A DNA stretch of 64,000 nt. Source: Streptomyces macrolidinus. GTDB lineage: Bacteria > Actinomycetota > Actinomycetes > Streptomycetales > Streptomycetaceae. Shown piece by piece: positions 7,391-15,824 of this stretch (positions are counted from its first letter, which is position 1; each line of letters begins with the position of its first letter). The stretch covers positions 94,765 through 158,764 of the forward strand of contig NZ_JAMWMR010000015.1 of NCBI RefSeq assembly GCF_023887685.1. The letters are read 5' to 3'. Below the pieces are notes generated by a model. The model was not told the DNA's origin and did no database searches. It saw only the letters and a program-made list of their open reading frames with translations. A program made the position numbers and the translations under genes.

Positions 7391-9360
7391 TTGTTGAGCT
7401 CCAGAGTGGGGATGCCGGGCACGTTCAGGCCGAACGCCTGGGCGTACAGGGAGAGTTCGGCCTCCAGTGCGCGCACCATCGTGTCGGCGCGGCGGAAGCC
7501 GTGCCCCTCGCCCTCGAAGGCGAGGTACGCGTGCGGGATCCCGCGCCCGTCGAGCCGGGCCAGGAACCGCTCGCACTGGGCGGGCGGGCAGATGGGGTCG
7601 TCGAGTCCCTGCAGCAGCAGGAAGGGCGCGGTGATGCGGTCCGCCTGCTCCATGGGCGAGCGTTCGACGTAGCGCTCGGGGACCTCGGCGTGCGGTCCGA
7701 CGAGGCTCTCCAGATAGTGCGACTCGAAGTCGTGGGTCTCCTCCGCGCCCCAGTTGGCCAGGTCGAGCACGGGGTAGATGATCGTGCCGCAGGCGTACAC
7801 GTCGGTCGTCGTCAGGGACGCCGCGGTGGTCCAGCCGCCCGCGCTGCCGCCGCGTACGGCGAGCCGGTCGCGGTCGGCGGTGCCCTCGTCGGCGAGGGCG
7901 AGCGCGACGGCCGCGCAGTCCTCGACGTCGACCACGCCCCACCGTTCGCGCAGCCGGTTGCGGTACTCCCGCCCGTACCCGGTCGAGCCCCCGTAGTTCA
8001 CCTCGGCGACGCCGATGCCGCGTGAGGTGAAGTAGGCGATCTCCAGGTCGAGGACGAGCGGGGAGCGGCTGGTGGGGCCACCGTGGGCCCACACCACGTA
8101 CGGCGGCAACTCGCCCTCGGGCGCGGTGTGGTCGGGGTGGCGCGGCGGGTAGATGTGCGCGTGGATCTCACGGCCGTCGGGGCCGGTGAAGGTACGGATC
8201 CGCGGCTGCGGGTAGTACGCGGGGTCCACCGGGTCCTGGTGCGCGGCGCCGATCACCCGGGCGCGCCCGGTGCGGGAGTCGAGTTCGACCACTTCGTACG
8301 CGCGGTGCGCACCGGCGCCGACGCCGAGGATCCGGCTGCCGTGCACGGCGAGCGTGGCCGCGAACTCGGTCCAGGGCCCGGCGGTGTCGACGACCTCGCC
8401 GCGATCCGGGCAGAGCACCCCGAGACGGCCCGCGCCCTTGCCGTGCACGACGGCGATCAGCCCGTTCTCCAGCGGCGCGAACCAGCGCTGCCCGACCCGC
8501 CACAGGGGCCCGCCGAACTCCTCCTCGCGGGGGCACAGCGGCACGCCGTCGCGGTAGAGGTTCCACCAGCCGGTGCGGTCACTGACGTACAACAGGCCGC
8601 CGTCCGGGGCCCATTCGGCCTGGGGGACGGACTCGTCGGGGCCTCCGGCGACCGTGCGCAGCTCCCGGAACGTCCCGTCGTCGGTCACCTCGGCGACGAT
8701 CAACTCGGTGCCGTCCCACGGCATGCGGGGGTGGTCCCAGGCGATCCAGGCGGCGCGTCGGCCGTCCGGCGAGAGCCGGGGTCCGGTGACGAACCGGTGG
8801 CGGGCCTCGGTCAGTTCACGCAGGGCGTCGCGGTCCTCGGCCGCCGAGCCGTCCAGAGGTACGGAGACGGCCACGCGCCGTACGTCACCGGGCTTGTCCC
8901 CGGTGAACTCCTCCAGCACGCACCACACTTCACCCCGGTCGAGGTGCAACTGCGGGTCGACCCAGCGCAGTCCGCCGCCCACCGACGAGAGCGGGGTGAG
9001 CGGGCGCGGCTCGGCGCCGGGCGCGTCGGGCTCGTACGCGTACAGCCGCCCGTCCGCGAAGTGCGCGAACACCACGAGCGGTCCCTCGGGGCGCATCACC
9101 CCGGCCCAGGGCAGGCCGCCGTACTCCATGACCCGGCTGCGCACGTTCCACGGCGCGGGCAGCACCGACCGCGGTGTGCCGTCCGCCGTGCGTCGTACGA
9201 GCGCGCGGCGCCCGCCCTCGGTGGGGCGCGGCTCGGTCCACCACGCCTCGTCACCGACGAAGCCCACCGCGTCCGGCTGCCCGTCGTGTGCGGCGGCGAG
9301 CGCCGCGTCGATCGGCGAAGGCCACGCCCCGTACTCCAGGGTCTGCTCCAACTCCCCCAC
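7387..9360 (-). CDS. S9-family prolyl oligopeptidase / acyl-aminoacyl peptidase
   Basis: About 657 residues: an N-terminal beta-propeller (residues about 20-400, with repeats such as SPDGRRAAWIAWDHPRMPW) and a C-terminal alpha/beta-hydrolase domain. Catalytic residues are visible: Ser in RGGSAGGWTTAAS, Asp in LLQGLDDPICPP and His in FEGEGHGFR. Members cleave short oligopeptides in the cytoplasm. A GTG at 9358-9360 is used as the start; a TTG at 9349-9351 is better spaced from AGGAG and may be the real one. It follows the M20 gene by 22 bp and overlaps the LD-carboxypeptidase gene by 4 bp, so it belongs to the same operon. Confidence 0.9.
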   Translation of the reverse strand: MGELEQTLEYGAWPSPIDAALAAAHDGQPDAVGFVGDEAWWTEPRPTEGGRRALVRRTADGTPRSVLPAPWNVRSRVMEYGGLPWAGVMRPEGPLVVFAHFADGRLYAYEPDAPGAEPRPLTPLSSVGGGLRWVDPQLHLDRGEVWCVLEEFTGDKPGDVRRVAVSVPLDGSAAEDRDALRELTEARHRFVTGPRLSPDGRRAAWIAWDHPRMPWDGTELIVAEVTDDGTFRELRTVAGGPDESVPQAEWAPDGGLLYVSDRTGWWNLYRDGVPLCPREEEFGGPLWRVGQRWFAPLENGLIAVVHGKGAGRLGVLCPDRGEVVDTAGPWTEFAATLAVHGSRILGVGAGAHRAYEVVELDSRTGRARVIGAAHQDPVDPAYYPQPRIRTFTGPDGREIHAHIYPPRHPDHTAPEGELPPYVVWAHGGPTSRSPLVLDLEIAYFTSRGIGVAEVNYGGSTGYGREYRNRLRERWGVVDVEDCAAVALALADEGTADRDRLAVRGGSAGGWTTAASLTTTDVYACGTIIYPVLDLANWGAEETHDFESHYLESLVGPHAEVPERYVERSPMEQADRITAPFLLLQGLDDPICPPAQCERFLARLDGRGIPHAYLAFEGEGHGFRRADTMVRALEAELSLYAQAFGLNVPGIPTLELNK

Positions 9361-9382
9361 TCCTCTTCTCAGGCCGTGCGCA

Positions 9383-10696
9383 TCAGGCGGTGCGCAGAAA
9401 GCGGTCGAGGACGCGGACGCCGAAGTGCAGCGCCTCGACCGGGACGCGCTCGTCCACACCGTGGAAGAGCGCCTGGTAGTCGAAGCCCTCCGGGAGCTTC
9501 AGCGGGGCGAACCCGTACCCGGTGATGCCCAGGCGCGAGAACTGCTTGGCGTCCGTGCCGCCGGACATGCAGTACGGCACGACATGTCCCTCGGGCGCGA
9601 ACTCCTCCACGGCCGCACGCATCCTGGCATACGTCGGCGAGTCGACGGGAGCCTGGAGAGCCGGCTCGCGATGGTCGAACTCCCAATCCACATCGGGGCC
9701 GGTGAGTTCGTCCAGGGTCGTGGTGAACTCGTCCTCGCCGCCGGGCAGGTAGCGTCCGTCGACATAGGCGACGGCCTCCCCCGGGATGACGTTGACCTTG
9801 TAACCGGCGTTCAGCATGGTCGGGTTGGCGCTGTTGCGGACCGTGGGCCGGACGAGCGCGGCAGCCGGGCCGAGCTTGCGCAGCAGGCCGTCGACGGCGT
9901 CGGGGCTGCCGAGGTCGGCGTCGAGGCCGTACAGCGCGGCGAGTTCGGTGAGCGCGGCGCGTACGGTCGGGGTGAGCCGGATCGGCCACTCGTGGGCGCC
10001 GATACGGGCGACGGCCGCGGCGAGCCGGGTGACCGCGTTGGCGCGGTTGACCTTGGAGCCGTGTCCGGCCCGGCCGTGCGCGGTGAGCTTGAGCCAGCCG
10101 GTGCCGCGTTCGCCCGCCGCGATCGGGTAGATCTGCCGGCCGTCTCCGTCGTGGAAGGTGAACGCCCCGGACTCGCTGACGCCTTCCGTGCAGCCCTCGA
10201 AGAGGTCCGCGTGCCGGTCGGCGAGGAAGCCGGAGCCGTCCGCCGCGCTGGCCTCCTCGTCGGCGGTGAACGCGATGACGACGTCGCGTCGTGGCCGCAG
10301 GCCCGAGCGCGCCCAGTGCCGGACGACCGCGAGGATCATCGCGTCCATGTTCTTCATGTCGATCGCGCCGCGGCCCCAGACGACCCCGTCGCGGATCTCA
10401 CCGGAGAAGGGGTGCACGCTCCAGTCCGCGGCCTGGGCGGGCACCACGTCGAGGTGGCCGTGGACGAGCAGCGCGTCGGCGGACGGGTCGGTGCCCTCGA
10501 TACGGGCGACGACGTTGGTCCGCCCGGTGGTGCGTTCCAGGAGCGTGGGTTCGAGGCCCGCCCCGGCCAGTTGCTCGGCGGCGTACTCGGCGGCGGGGCG
10601 CTCCTGGCAGTCGCCGCCGCCGCGGTTGGTGGTGTCGATGCGGATGAGGTCGGAGGTGAACCGGACGACCTCGTCGAGTGCCTGCTGGTCAGCCAT
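9383..10696 (-). CDS. M20-family metallopeptidase (dipeptidase/deacylase)
   Basis: A 437-residue zinc-dependent exopeptidase of family M20 (ArgE/DapE/CPG2 group). The metal and catalytic motifs are intact: VHGHLDVVPA (His and Asp), WGRGAIDMKNM (bridging Asp), FTADEEAS (catalytic Glu and metal Glu), and a C-terminal LFHGVDERVPVEALHFG with the last metal His. A dimerisation domain lies between about residues 195 and 310. The ATG at 10694-10696 overlaps the end of the D-aminopeptidase gene by 8 bp, so the two are coupled. Together with its neighbours it suggests stepwise breakdown of imported peptides; the exact substrate is not evident. Confidence 0.9.
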   Translation of the reverse strand: MADQQALDEVVRFTSDLIRIDTTNRGGGDCQERPAAEYAAEQLAGAGLEPTLLERTTGRTNVVARIEGTDPSADALLVHGHLDVVPAQAADWSVHPFSGEIRDGVVWGRGAIDMKNMDAMILAVVRHWARSGLRPRRDVVIAFTADEEASAADGSGFLADRHADLFEGCTEGVSESGAFTFHDGDGRQIYPIAAGERGTGWLKLTAHGRAGHGSKVNRANAVTRLAAAVARIGAHEWPIRLTPTVRAALTELAALYGLDADLGSPDAVDGLLRKLGPAAALVRPTVRNSANPTMLNAGYKVNVIPGEAVAYVDGRYLPGGEDEFTTTLDELTGPDVDWEFDHREPALQAPVDSPTYARMRAAVEEFAPEGHVVPYCMSGGTDAKQFSRLGITGYGFAPLKLPEGFDYQALFHGVDERVPVEALHFGVRVLDRFLRTA

Positions 10697-11522
10697 ACTG
10701 CTCCTCCAGCGCGGCCGAGGCGATCGTGGTGACCGCCTTGAAGGTACGGATGCCTTCGTACATGGTCGCGTGCGTGTACGCCACCTTCCGCTCGCCGACG
10801 CGGTGCACGCCCGGCACGACGGTGGCGGCCATCGCGAGATGCTCGGCGTCGAACTCCACCGCCACGGTGAACGGGCCGTCGTCCAGGGGCTCTTGGCGTA
10901 CCGCCAGGGCGGCGGCCTCCTTGGCGGCGGCGCGGATGTCGGCGGCGGTCCTGGCCGGGGTGCGGCACACGGCCGCGTACCGGGAGACATGGTCCTTGAC
11001 GGCGACCTTGAGCGCCTCGGGCGCGTATCCGAGCGCGTCCTCGCAGGCCACGTCGTCGCCCGTGACGAGGACGACGGGGACTCCGTACTCGGCGACGACA
11101 TGCGCGTTCAGCAGGCCCTCGCTCGCGCGTACGTCGTTCACCCACACCCCGGTGATGGAGTTGGCGAGGTAGGTGTGTGCGAGGACGCCCTCCATACCGG
11201 CGCCCGCGTGGTAGCCGACGAACGCGATGCCGTCCACGTCGCCGTGCTGCACGCCCTCGACCATGGAGAGGGACTTGTGGCGGCCGGTGATCATCTGCGC
11301 CCGCTCGTCCAGGTCCTCCAGGAGCAGATTGCGCATGGTCGAGTGGGCCTCGTTGATCAGCACCTCGTCGGCGCCACCGTCGAAGAACCCGAGCACGGCG
11401 GCGTTCACGTCCGAGGTGAACATCGCCCGGCACCGCTCCCACTCGGGTCTCCCGGGCATCACGTCGGCCGGCCAGGTGACTCCGGTGGCGCCCTCCATGT
11501 CGGCGCTGATGAGGATCTTCAT
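10689..11522 (-). CDS. dppA: M55-family D-aminopeptidase (DppA-like)
   Basis: A 277-residue zinc aminopeptidase of family M55, which removes N-terminal D-amino acids such as D-Ala from short peptides and forms self-compartmentalised decamers in known members. Diagnostic residues are visible: SADMEGATGV at the N-terminus (metal-binding Asp and Glu), EAHSTMRN, GYHAGAGMEGVLAHT (metal His residues) and VTGDDVACEDA. The ATG at 11520-11522 has a GGAG site upstream. It is the first gene of the four-gene minus-strand peptidase operon, consistent with use of D-Ala-containing murein peptides as nutrient or recycled material. Confidence 0.9.
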   Translation of the reverse strand: MKILISADMEGATGVTWPADVMPGRPEWERCRAMFTSDVNAAVLGFFDGGADEVLINEAHSTMRNLLLEDLDERAQMITGRHKSLSMVEGVQHGDVDGIAFVGYHAGAGMEGVLAHTYLANSITGVWVNDVRASEGLLNAHVVAEYGVPVVLVTGDDVACEDALGYAPEALKVAVKDHVSRYAAVCRTPARTAADIRAAAKEAAALAVRQEPLDDGPFTVAVEFDAEHLAMAATVVPGVHRVGERKVAYTHATMYEGIRTFKAVTTIASAALEEQYG

Positions 11523-11599
11523 GCGGCTCCGTCCTCTCGGGGTCGAGGAGCCCGAGGCGGCCCGCCGACAGGAGTAGTTGACATCAGTTCCCCTGTTGT

Positions 11600-11633
11600 C
11601 GGCAACGCCTTCCTGTCCCTGAAGGCGTTGCCG
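11600..11633 (-). terminator. Perfect 13-bp hairpin downstream of the CDF transporter gene
   Basis: CGGCAACGCCTTC at 11600-11612 is the exact reverse complement of 11621-11633, with an 8-base loop. It lies about 50 bp past the stop codon of the cation-diffusion-facilitator gene on the minus strand and upstream of the peptidase operon, so it probably ends that transcript. There is no long T tract, as is usual in Streptomyces. Confidence 0.7.
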
Positions 11634-11684
11634 GGAGCGGGAGTCAGAGACCGGGAGTCAGGGAGCGAGAGTCAGGACCGGTAG

Positions 11685-12716
11685 TCAGCGGTCCGTCGGT
11701 CCCGGACGGTAGACGGGGCCGTGGGCGTCGTCGCAGTGCTCGGCGGAGCCCAGCGGTGAGGCGGAGATCCGGAGCAGGTCCCCGGCCTCGGTGTCCTCGC
11801 CGACATGGTCGACCTGGAGGGTGGTGTGGGTGATGCCGTAGCCGTCGCGCAGGACTCGCTCCAGATGGCGGCGTACGGAGTGGCAGTCGCCGTCCGCCTC
11901 GACCAGGACATGGGCCGACAGGGCGGCCTGTCCGGAGGTGATCTGCCAGACGTGCAGGTCGTGCACCTCGACGATCTCCGGCTGGGCGACGAGCCGGTCC
12001 CCCAGCGCCTCGGGGTCCATGCCGACGGGCGCGGCCTCCAGGAAGATACGGCCCGAGTCGCGCAGCAGCCCGTAGGCGGCCTTCACCATCAGCGCGACCA
12101 CGACGAGCGTGGCGATGGCGTCGGCGCGCTGGAAGCCCGTGAGGACGATGACGAGGGCGGCGACCGCGGTGCCGATGAAGGCGAACAGGTCGGTCAGGAT
12201 GTGCTGGTAGGCGCCCTCGATGTTCAGGGAGGTGCGGTTGGCCTTCGCGATGCACGCGGCGGCGGCCATGTTGACGACGATGCCGACCAGCGCGGTCACC
12301 AGCATCAGTCCGCCGCGGACCTCGGGTGGCGAGATGAGCCGCTCCACGGCCTCGACGGCGAGCCAGGCACCGAGCAGCAGCAGGGTGAGGCCGTTGACCT
12401 GGGCGGAGAGGATCTCCGCGCGTTTGAGCCCGTAGGTGAAGCCGCCGGCGGCCGGGCGGGCGGCGAGCCGCATCGCGATCAGCGCCAGCACGATGGCGGC
12501 GGCGTCGGTGAGCATGTGCGCCGCGTCGGAGAGCAGCGCCAGGGAACCGGCGATGACACCGACGACCACTTCGACCGCCATGAACGCCGTGATCAGCCCG
12601 AGCGCGATCCCCAGCCAGCGGCGGTCGGCGTCGGCCGACACCCCGTGGGCGTGGGCGTGGCCGTCAGGCCCATGGCCATGCCCGTGCCCGTGCCCGTGCG
12701 CGTGGTCGCTCGTCAT
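11685..12716 (-). CDS. Cation diffusion facilitator (CDF) metal exporter
   Basis: A 343-residue inner-membrane antiporter that exports divalent metal ions, probably Zn(II), by proton exchange. A His-rich N-terminal tail (residues 4-24, mostly alternating His-Gly) may bind metal. Six membrane helices follow, with the metal-site motifs LSDAAHMLTDAAAI (TM2) and NIEGAYQHILTDLFAFIG (TM5), and a cytoplasmic ferredoxin-like C-terminal domain (EIVEVHDLHVWQITSG). The ATG at 12714-12716 starts just before the His-rich run. It is transcribed alone on the minus strand and is followed by a strong hairpin. Confidence 0.9.
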   Translation of the reverse strand: MTSDHAHGHGHGHGHGPDGHAHAHGVSADADRRWLGIALGLITAFMAVEVVVGVIAGSLALLSDAAHMLTDAAAIVLALIAMRLAARPAAGGFTYGLKRAEILSAQVNGLTLLLLGAWLAVEAVERLISPPEVRGGLMLVTALVGIVVNMAAAACIAKANRTSLNIEGAYQHILTDLFAFIGTAVAALVIVLTGFQRADAIATLVVVALMVKAAYGLLRDSGRIFLEAAPVGMDPEALGDRLVAQPEIVEVHDLHVWQITSGQAALSAHVLVEADGDCHSVRRHLERVLRDGYGITHTTLQVDHVGEDTEAGDLLRISASPLGSAEHCDDAHGPVYRPGPTDR

Positions 12717-12862
12717 CGTCCGCTGCCCCCTTGCCTCGGGTGTCCGAACCGCAGTGAAACGCATCGACCGGGGAATCACCAAAGACTGCATCGGTGACCG
12801 TTGTCATCTCCGTTAACACCCGCTCTGACCTGCGCAAACACTCAGAAGGGCCCGCGCGTCGC

Positions 12863-13765
12863 TCAGGCTCCGCAGGAGCGGAGGAACGCGCGGGTACGGA
12901 CGGCGATCGGCAGCGGCTTGCCCGGCGGGCAGGGGTACATGTCCTGCTCGACGATGGCGAACAGATCGACGCCGAGCCCCTGCGCGGCGGCGAGGACCGG
13001 TTCCAGCGCGGGCACACCGGTCGGCGGCTCGCACATCACGCCACGCCGCACGGCGGGGCCGAACGGCACCCCGTTCGCGACGACGTCGGCGAGGATCTCG
13101 GGGTCGACCTGCTTGAGGTGCAGGTAGCCGATGCGCTCGCCGTAGGTCTCGATGAGCTTGACGGAGTCGCCCCCGCAGTAGGCGTAGTGACCGGTGTCCA
13201 AGCAGAGGCCGACCAGGTCGGAGTCCGTCGCGTCGAGGAAGCGTTCGACGTGCTTCTCGGTGTCGATATGGGTGTCGGCGTGCGGGTGGACGACGATGCC
13301 GAGACCGTACGTCTCCCTGACGGCCCGCCCGAGCCGCTCCATGCCCCGGGTGAGCCGGGTCCACTGCTCGGTGGTCAGCTCCGGGGGCTCGATGATCTCG
13401 GCGGTCTTGTCGTCCCGCCAGAAGGAGGGGATGACCACGAGGTGCTCGGCGCCCATGGCCCGGGCGAGCGAGGCGACCCGGCCGACCTGCTCCCAGGTGG
13501 ACTCCCACACCGCCGGTCCGCGGTGCAGCGCGGTGAAGACCGTGCCCGCCGACACCTTCAGGTTCCGCCGGTCCACCTCGTCGGCGAGTCGTGCGGGATC
13601 GGTCGGGAGGTAGCCGTACGGGCCCAGCTCGATCCAGGAGTAGCCGGCCTCGGCGACCTCGTCCAGGAAGCGTTCCCAGGGCACCTGCCGCGCGTCGTCG
13701 GCGAACCAGACACCCCAGGAGTCCGGGGCCGAGCCGACCCGAATGCGGTCCAGGACAGTGCTCAT
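12863..13765 (-). CDS. TIM-barrel sugar isomerase/epimerase (IolE/IolI-like)
   Basis: A 300-residue xylose-isomerase-like TIM barrel. Motifs: VGSAPDSWGVWFADDARQ, ELGPYGYLPTDPARLADEV, VHPHADTHIDTEKHVERFL, and the metal-binding GLCLDTGHYAYCGGD followed by YLHLKQVDPEIL and IVEQDMYP. Relatives dehydrate or isomerise inositol- or sugar-derived ketoses (myo-inosose dehydratase and related enzymes). It lies divergently next to the collagen-like gene and 1 kb from the iolC-aldolase pair, so a role in cyclitol or sugar catabolism is likely but not proven. A good sigma-70-like promoter precedes it, and its start is the ATG at 13763-13765. Confidence 0.8.
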   Translation of the reverse strand: MSTVLDRIRVGSAPDSWGVWFADDARQVPWERFLDEVAEAGYSWIELGPYGYLPTDPARLADEVDRRNLKVSAGTVFTALHRGPAVWESTWEQVGRVASLARAMGAEHLVVIPSFWRDDKTAEIIEPPELTTEQWTRLTRGMERLGRAVRETYGLGIVVHPHADTHIDTEKHVERFLDATDSDLVGLCLDTGHYAYCGGDSVKLIETYGERIGYLHLKQVDPEILADVVANGVPFGPAVRRGVMCEPPTGVPALEPVLAAAQGLGVDLFAIVEQDMYPCPPGKPLPIAVRTRAFLRSCGA

Positions 13766-13898
13766 GTCAGGAGGTCCCTTCGGTGGATGCCGCCATGGGT
13801 GCCCGCACGCCCGCCGAGTCTCGCACGAAGCGGGCGGCGGTTGATGGCTCGTTACCCCGGAGACCGACCGGGTGATCCTCCCGTGAGGAATGAGTCGT

Positions 13899-13926
13899 TT
13901 CATACTATTTACTTACGATATGTCAA
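13899..13926 (-). promoter_or_regulatory. Sigma-70-like promoter for the TIM-barrel gene
   Basis: On the minus strand a perfect -35 TTGACA (13921-13926) is separated by 16 bases from TATGAA (13899-13904). The surrounding 35 bp are unusually AT-rich for this genome. Transcription would start near 13892 and leave a leader of roughly 125 bases before the ATG at 13765. Confidence 0.5.
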
Positions 13927-13994
13927 CAATGGGCCCTGTCCGTGGTCACTGAGTCTGTTCGTGATCACTCCGAGTTCGCGAGAAAGGTTCTCTG

Positions 13995-14546
13995 GTGAGC
14001 CGTAGAACGATCCGCAGTTCACGCGTGAGGTCCGCCACCCTGGTGTCGGCGGGCGCAGTTGCCGTAGCACTCAACGTCGTCCCGAGCACGACAGCCGTCG
14101 CCGACGCGATCCACAGGTCGGGCGCCGACAGCGCCGTGGCACTGCCCGGCCCGAAAGGGGCCGTGAGCCTCCCGGTCGGGGGCGGCGGCGACCACGACAA
14201 GGACCACGGCCGCAAGGGCAAACAGGGGCCGCAGGGGCCGCAGGGCACCACGGGTCCGCAAGGCCCTCAGGGACTGCAAGGCGTCCAGGGCCCACAGGGC
14301 GCACCGGGGTTCGCTACCGTCTACACCGTGGTCGGGCCGGCGGGATCGCAGTCGATCGCGAATTGCAACCCCGGCGATGTGGCCGTCGGTGGCGGATACC
14401 GCGAAACCTCCTCACTCCCCGTCTCCATCAAGGCGAGCCGTCCTCTCCCCGGCACCCAGGGCAGCTCTACCACCGGCTGGCAGGCCGTTGCCACGCCGGG
14501 TGCCCATATCGTCGCCTACGCCGTCTGCACCACCCGAACCGCGTGA
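13995..14546 (+). CDS. Secreted collagen-like protein
   Basis: A 183-residue exported protein. Residues 1-38 form a twin-Arg-like/basic Sec signal (SRRTIRSSRVRS, a hydrophobic core, then VADAI). Residues about 75-107 are an uninterrupted run of Gly-X-Y triplets rich in GPQ (GKQGPQGPQGTTGPQGPQG and onward), the signature of a bacterial collagen triple helix. A globular C-terminal domain of about 75 residues follows, with two cysteines (NCNPGDVAVGGGYRETS and AYAVCTTRTA). The start is a GTG at 13995. It is expected to trimerise outside the cell. A strong terminator follows. The function may be adhesion or surface structure; no sortase signal is seen. Confidence 0.8.
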   Translation: MSRRTIRSSRVRSATLVSAGAVAVALNVVPSTTAVADAIHRSGADSAVALPGPKGAVSLPVGGGGDHDKDHGRKGKQGPQGPQGTTGPQGPQGLQGVQGPQGAPGFATVYTVVGPAGSQSIANCNPGDVAVGGGYRETSSLPVSIKASRPLPGTQGSSTTGWQAVATPGAHIVAYAVCTTRTA

Positions 14547-14591
14547 GCGGCGACGGTCCGATACCGACTCTGTGCCCCGCGCGCAGGCCGC

Positions 14592-14637
14592 GAGCGACGG
14601 TGCCCCCGAGGATTCCTCCTCGCGGGCACCGTCGCTC
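14592..14637 (+). terminator. Strong hairpin terminator after the collagen-like gene
   Basis: A perfect 14-bp stem, GAGCGACGGTGCCC (14592-14605) with its complement at 14624-14637. The loop contains a further 6-bp pairing (CGAGGA/TCCTCG). It lies about 45 bp after the stop codon of the collagen-like gene and isolates it from iolC. Confidence 0.8.
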
Positions 14638-14696
14638 ATGGACGCGCGTCGCCATGACATCGCCTCAGCATCAGGTCCGAATGTAAGCACAAACCC

Positions 14697-14726
14697 TTGA
14701 CAGGGAAGCGCCCCGCGGCCTACACC
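14697..14726 (+). promoter_or_regulatory. Possible promoter for iolC
   Basis: TTGACA at 14697-14702 and TACACC at 14721-14726 are 18 bases apart on the plus strand, about 75 bp before the iolC start. The -35 is perfect and the -10 is weak. Confidence 0.35.
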
Positions 14727-14800
14727 TGGGAGGCATCCGGGCCCGGACACCGGTCTTCCGGGCGGCCGTCGGCCTGTATCCCGTACGAGGAGCGACGCGC

Positions 14801-15757
14801 ATGCCTGAGCCCGCCGAACGGTTCGACCTCATCGCCATGGGGCGCCTCGGAGTGGACCTCTACCCCTTGCAGACCGGCGTGCCGCTCCCCCAGGTCGAGT
14901 CGTTCGGGAAGTTCCTCGGCGGTTCGGCCGCCAATGTCGCGGTGGCCGCCGCGCGGCTCGGCCGGTCCACCGCGCTGATCAGCCGGACCGGCAACGACCC
15001 CTTCGGCGCCTATCTCCACCAAGCGCTCAAGGAGTTCGGGGTGGACGACCGGTTCGTCACGCCCGTGGACGCCTTCCCGACCCCGATCACGTTCTGCGAG
15101 ATCTTCCCGCCGGACGACTTCCCGCTCTACTTCTACCGGCTGCCCAAGGCCCCCGATCTCGAGATCCACACCGCGGAGTTGGACCTTCGTGCCATCCGCT
15201 CCGCCCGCGTCTTCTGGGTCACGGGCACCGGCCTGAGCGACGAGCCCAGCCGCTCGGCCACGCTCGCCGCCCTCGCGGCCCGGGGCAGGTCCGGCATCAC
15301 CGTGTTCGACCTCGACTGGCGCCCGATGTTCTGGCAGGACCCCGCGACCGCGCCCGCGTACTACGCCGAGGCGCTGCGCCACGCCACCGTGGCCGTGGGC
15401 AACCTCGCCGAGTGCGAGATCGCCACCGGGGGCCGCGAACCCCGCGCCTGCGCCGAGGCGTTGCTGGCGGCGGGCGTGGAACTCGCGGTCGTCAAGCAGG
15501 GCCCGCACGGGGTGCTCGCCCTGCACCGCGACGGTAGAACCGCCGAGGTGCCGCCCGTGCCCGTGGAGGTCGTCAACGGGCTCGGCGCAGGGGACGCGTT
15601 CGGCGGCTCGCTCTGCCACGGGCTGCTCGCCGAGCGGCCGTTGGAGCAGATCATGCGTCACGCCAACGCGGCGGGCGCGCTCGTCGCCTCCCGACTCGCC
15701 TGCTCCACCGCGATGCCGACCGAGTCGGAGATCGCCGCCCTCCTTGCACGCGCTTGA
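14801..15757 (+). CDS. iolC: 5-dehydro-2-deoxygluconokinase (PfkB sugar kinase)
   Basis: A 318-residue ribokinase/PfkB-family kinase. Substrate and ATP sites are visible: FGKFLGGSAANVAVAAARLG (residues about 36-55, PfkB signature 1) and VVNGLGAGDAFGGSLCHGL (about 260-278, signature 2, with the catalytic Asp in GAGD). In inositol catabolism IolC phosphorylates 5-dehydro-2-deoxygluconate, the substrate of the following aldolase step. Assignment to IolC rests on the pairing with the downstream aldolase-like gene and on overall resemblance; another sugar kinase role is possible. The ATG at 14801 has GAGGAG upstream. It is the first gene of a two-gene operon. Confidence 0.75.
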   Translation: MPEPAERFDLIAMGRLGVDLYPLQTGVPLPQVESFGKFLGGSAANVAVAAARLGRSTALISRTGNDPFGAYLHQALKEFGVDDRFVTPVDAFPTPITFCEIFPPDDFPLYFYRLPKAPDLEIHTAELDLRAIRSARVFWVTGTGLSDEPSRSATLAALAARGRSGITVFDLDWRPMFWQDPATAPAYYAEALRHATVAVGNLAECEIATGGREPRACAEALLAAGVELAVVKQGPHGVLALHRDGRTAEVPPVPVEVVNGLGAGDAFGGSLCHGLLAERPLEQIMRHANAAGALVASRLACSTAMPTESEIAALLARA

Positions 15758-15824
15758 CCGGCCCGGTCCACCAGGAACCCTGCTCGCGCGGGCGACCCCT
15801 GCCATCCCGTGAACGGAGCCTGTC

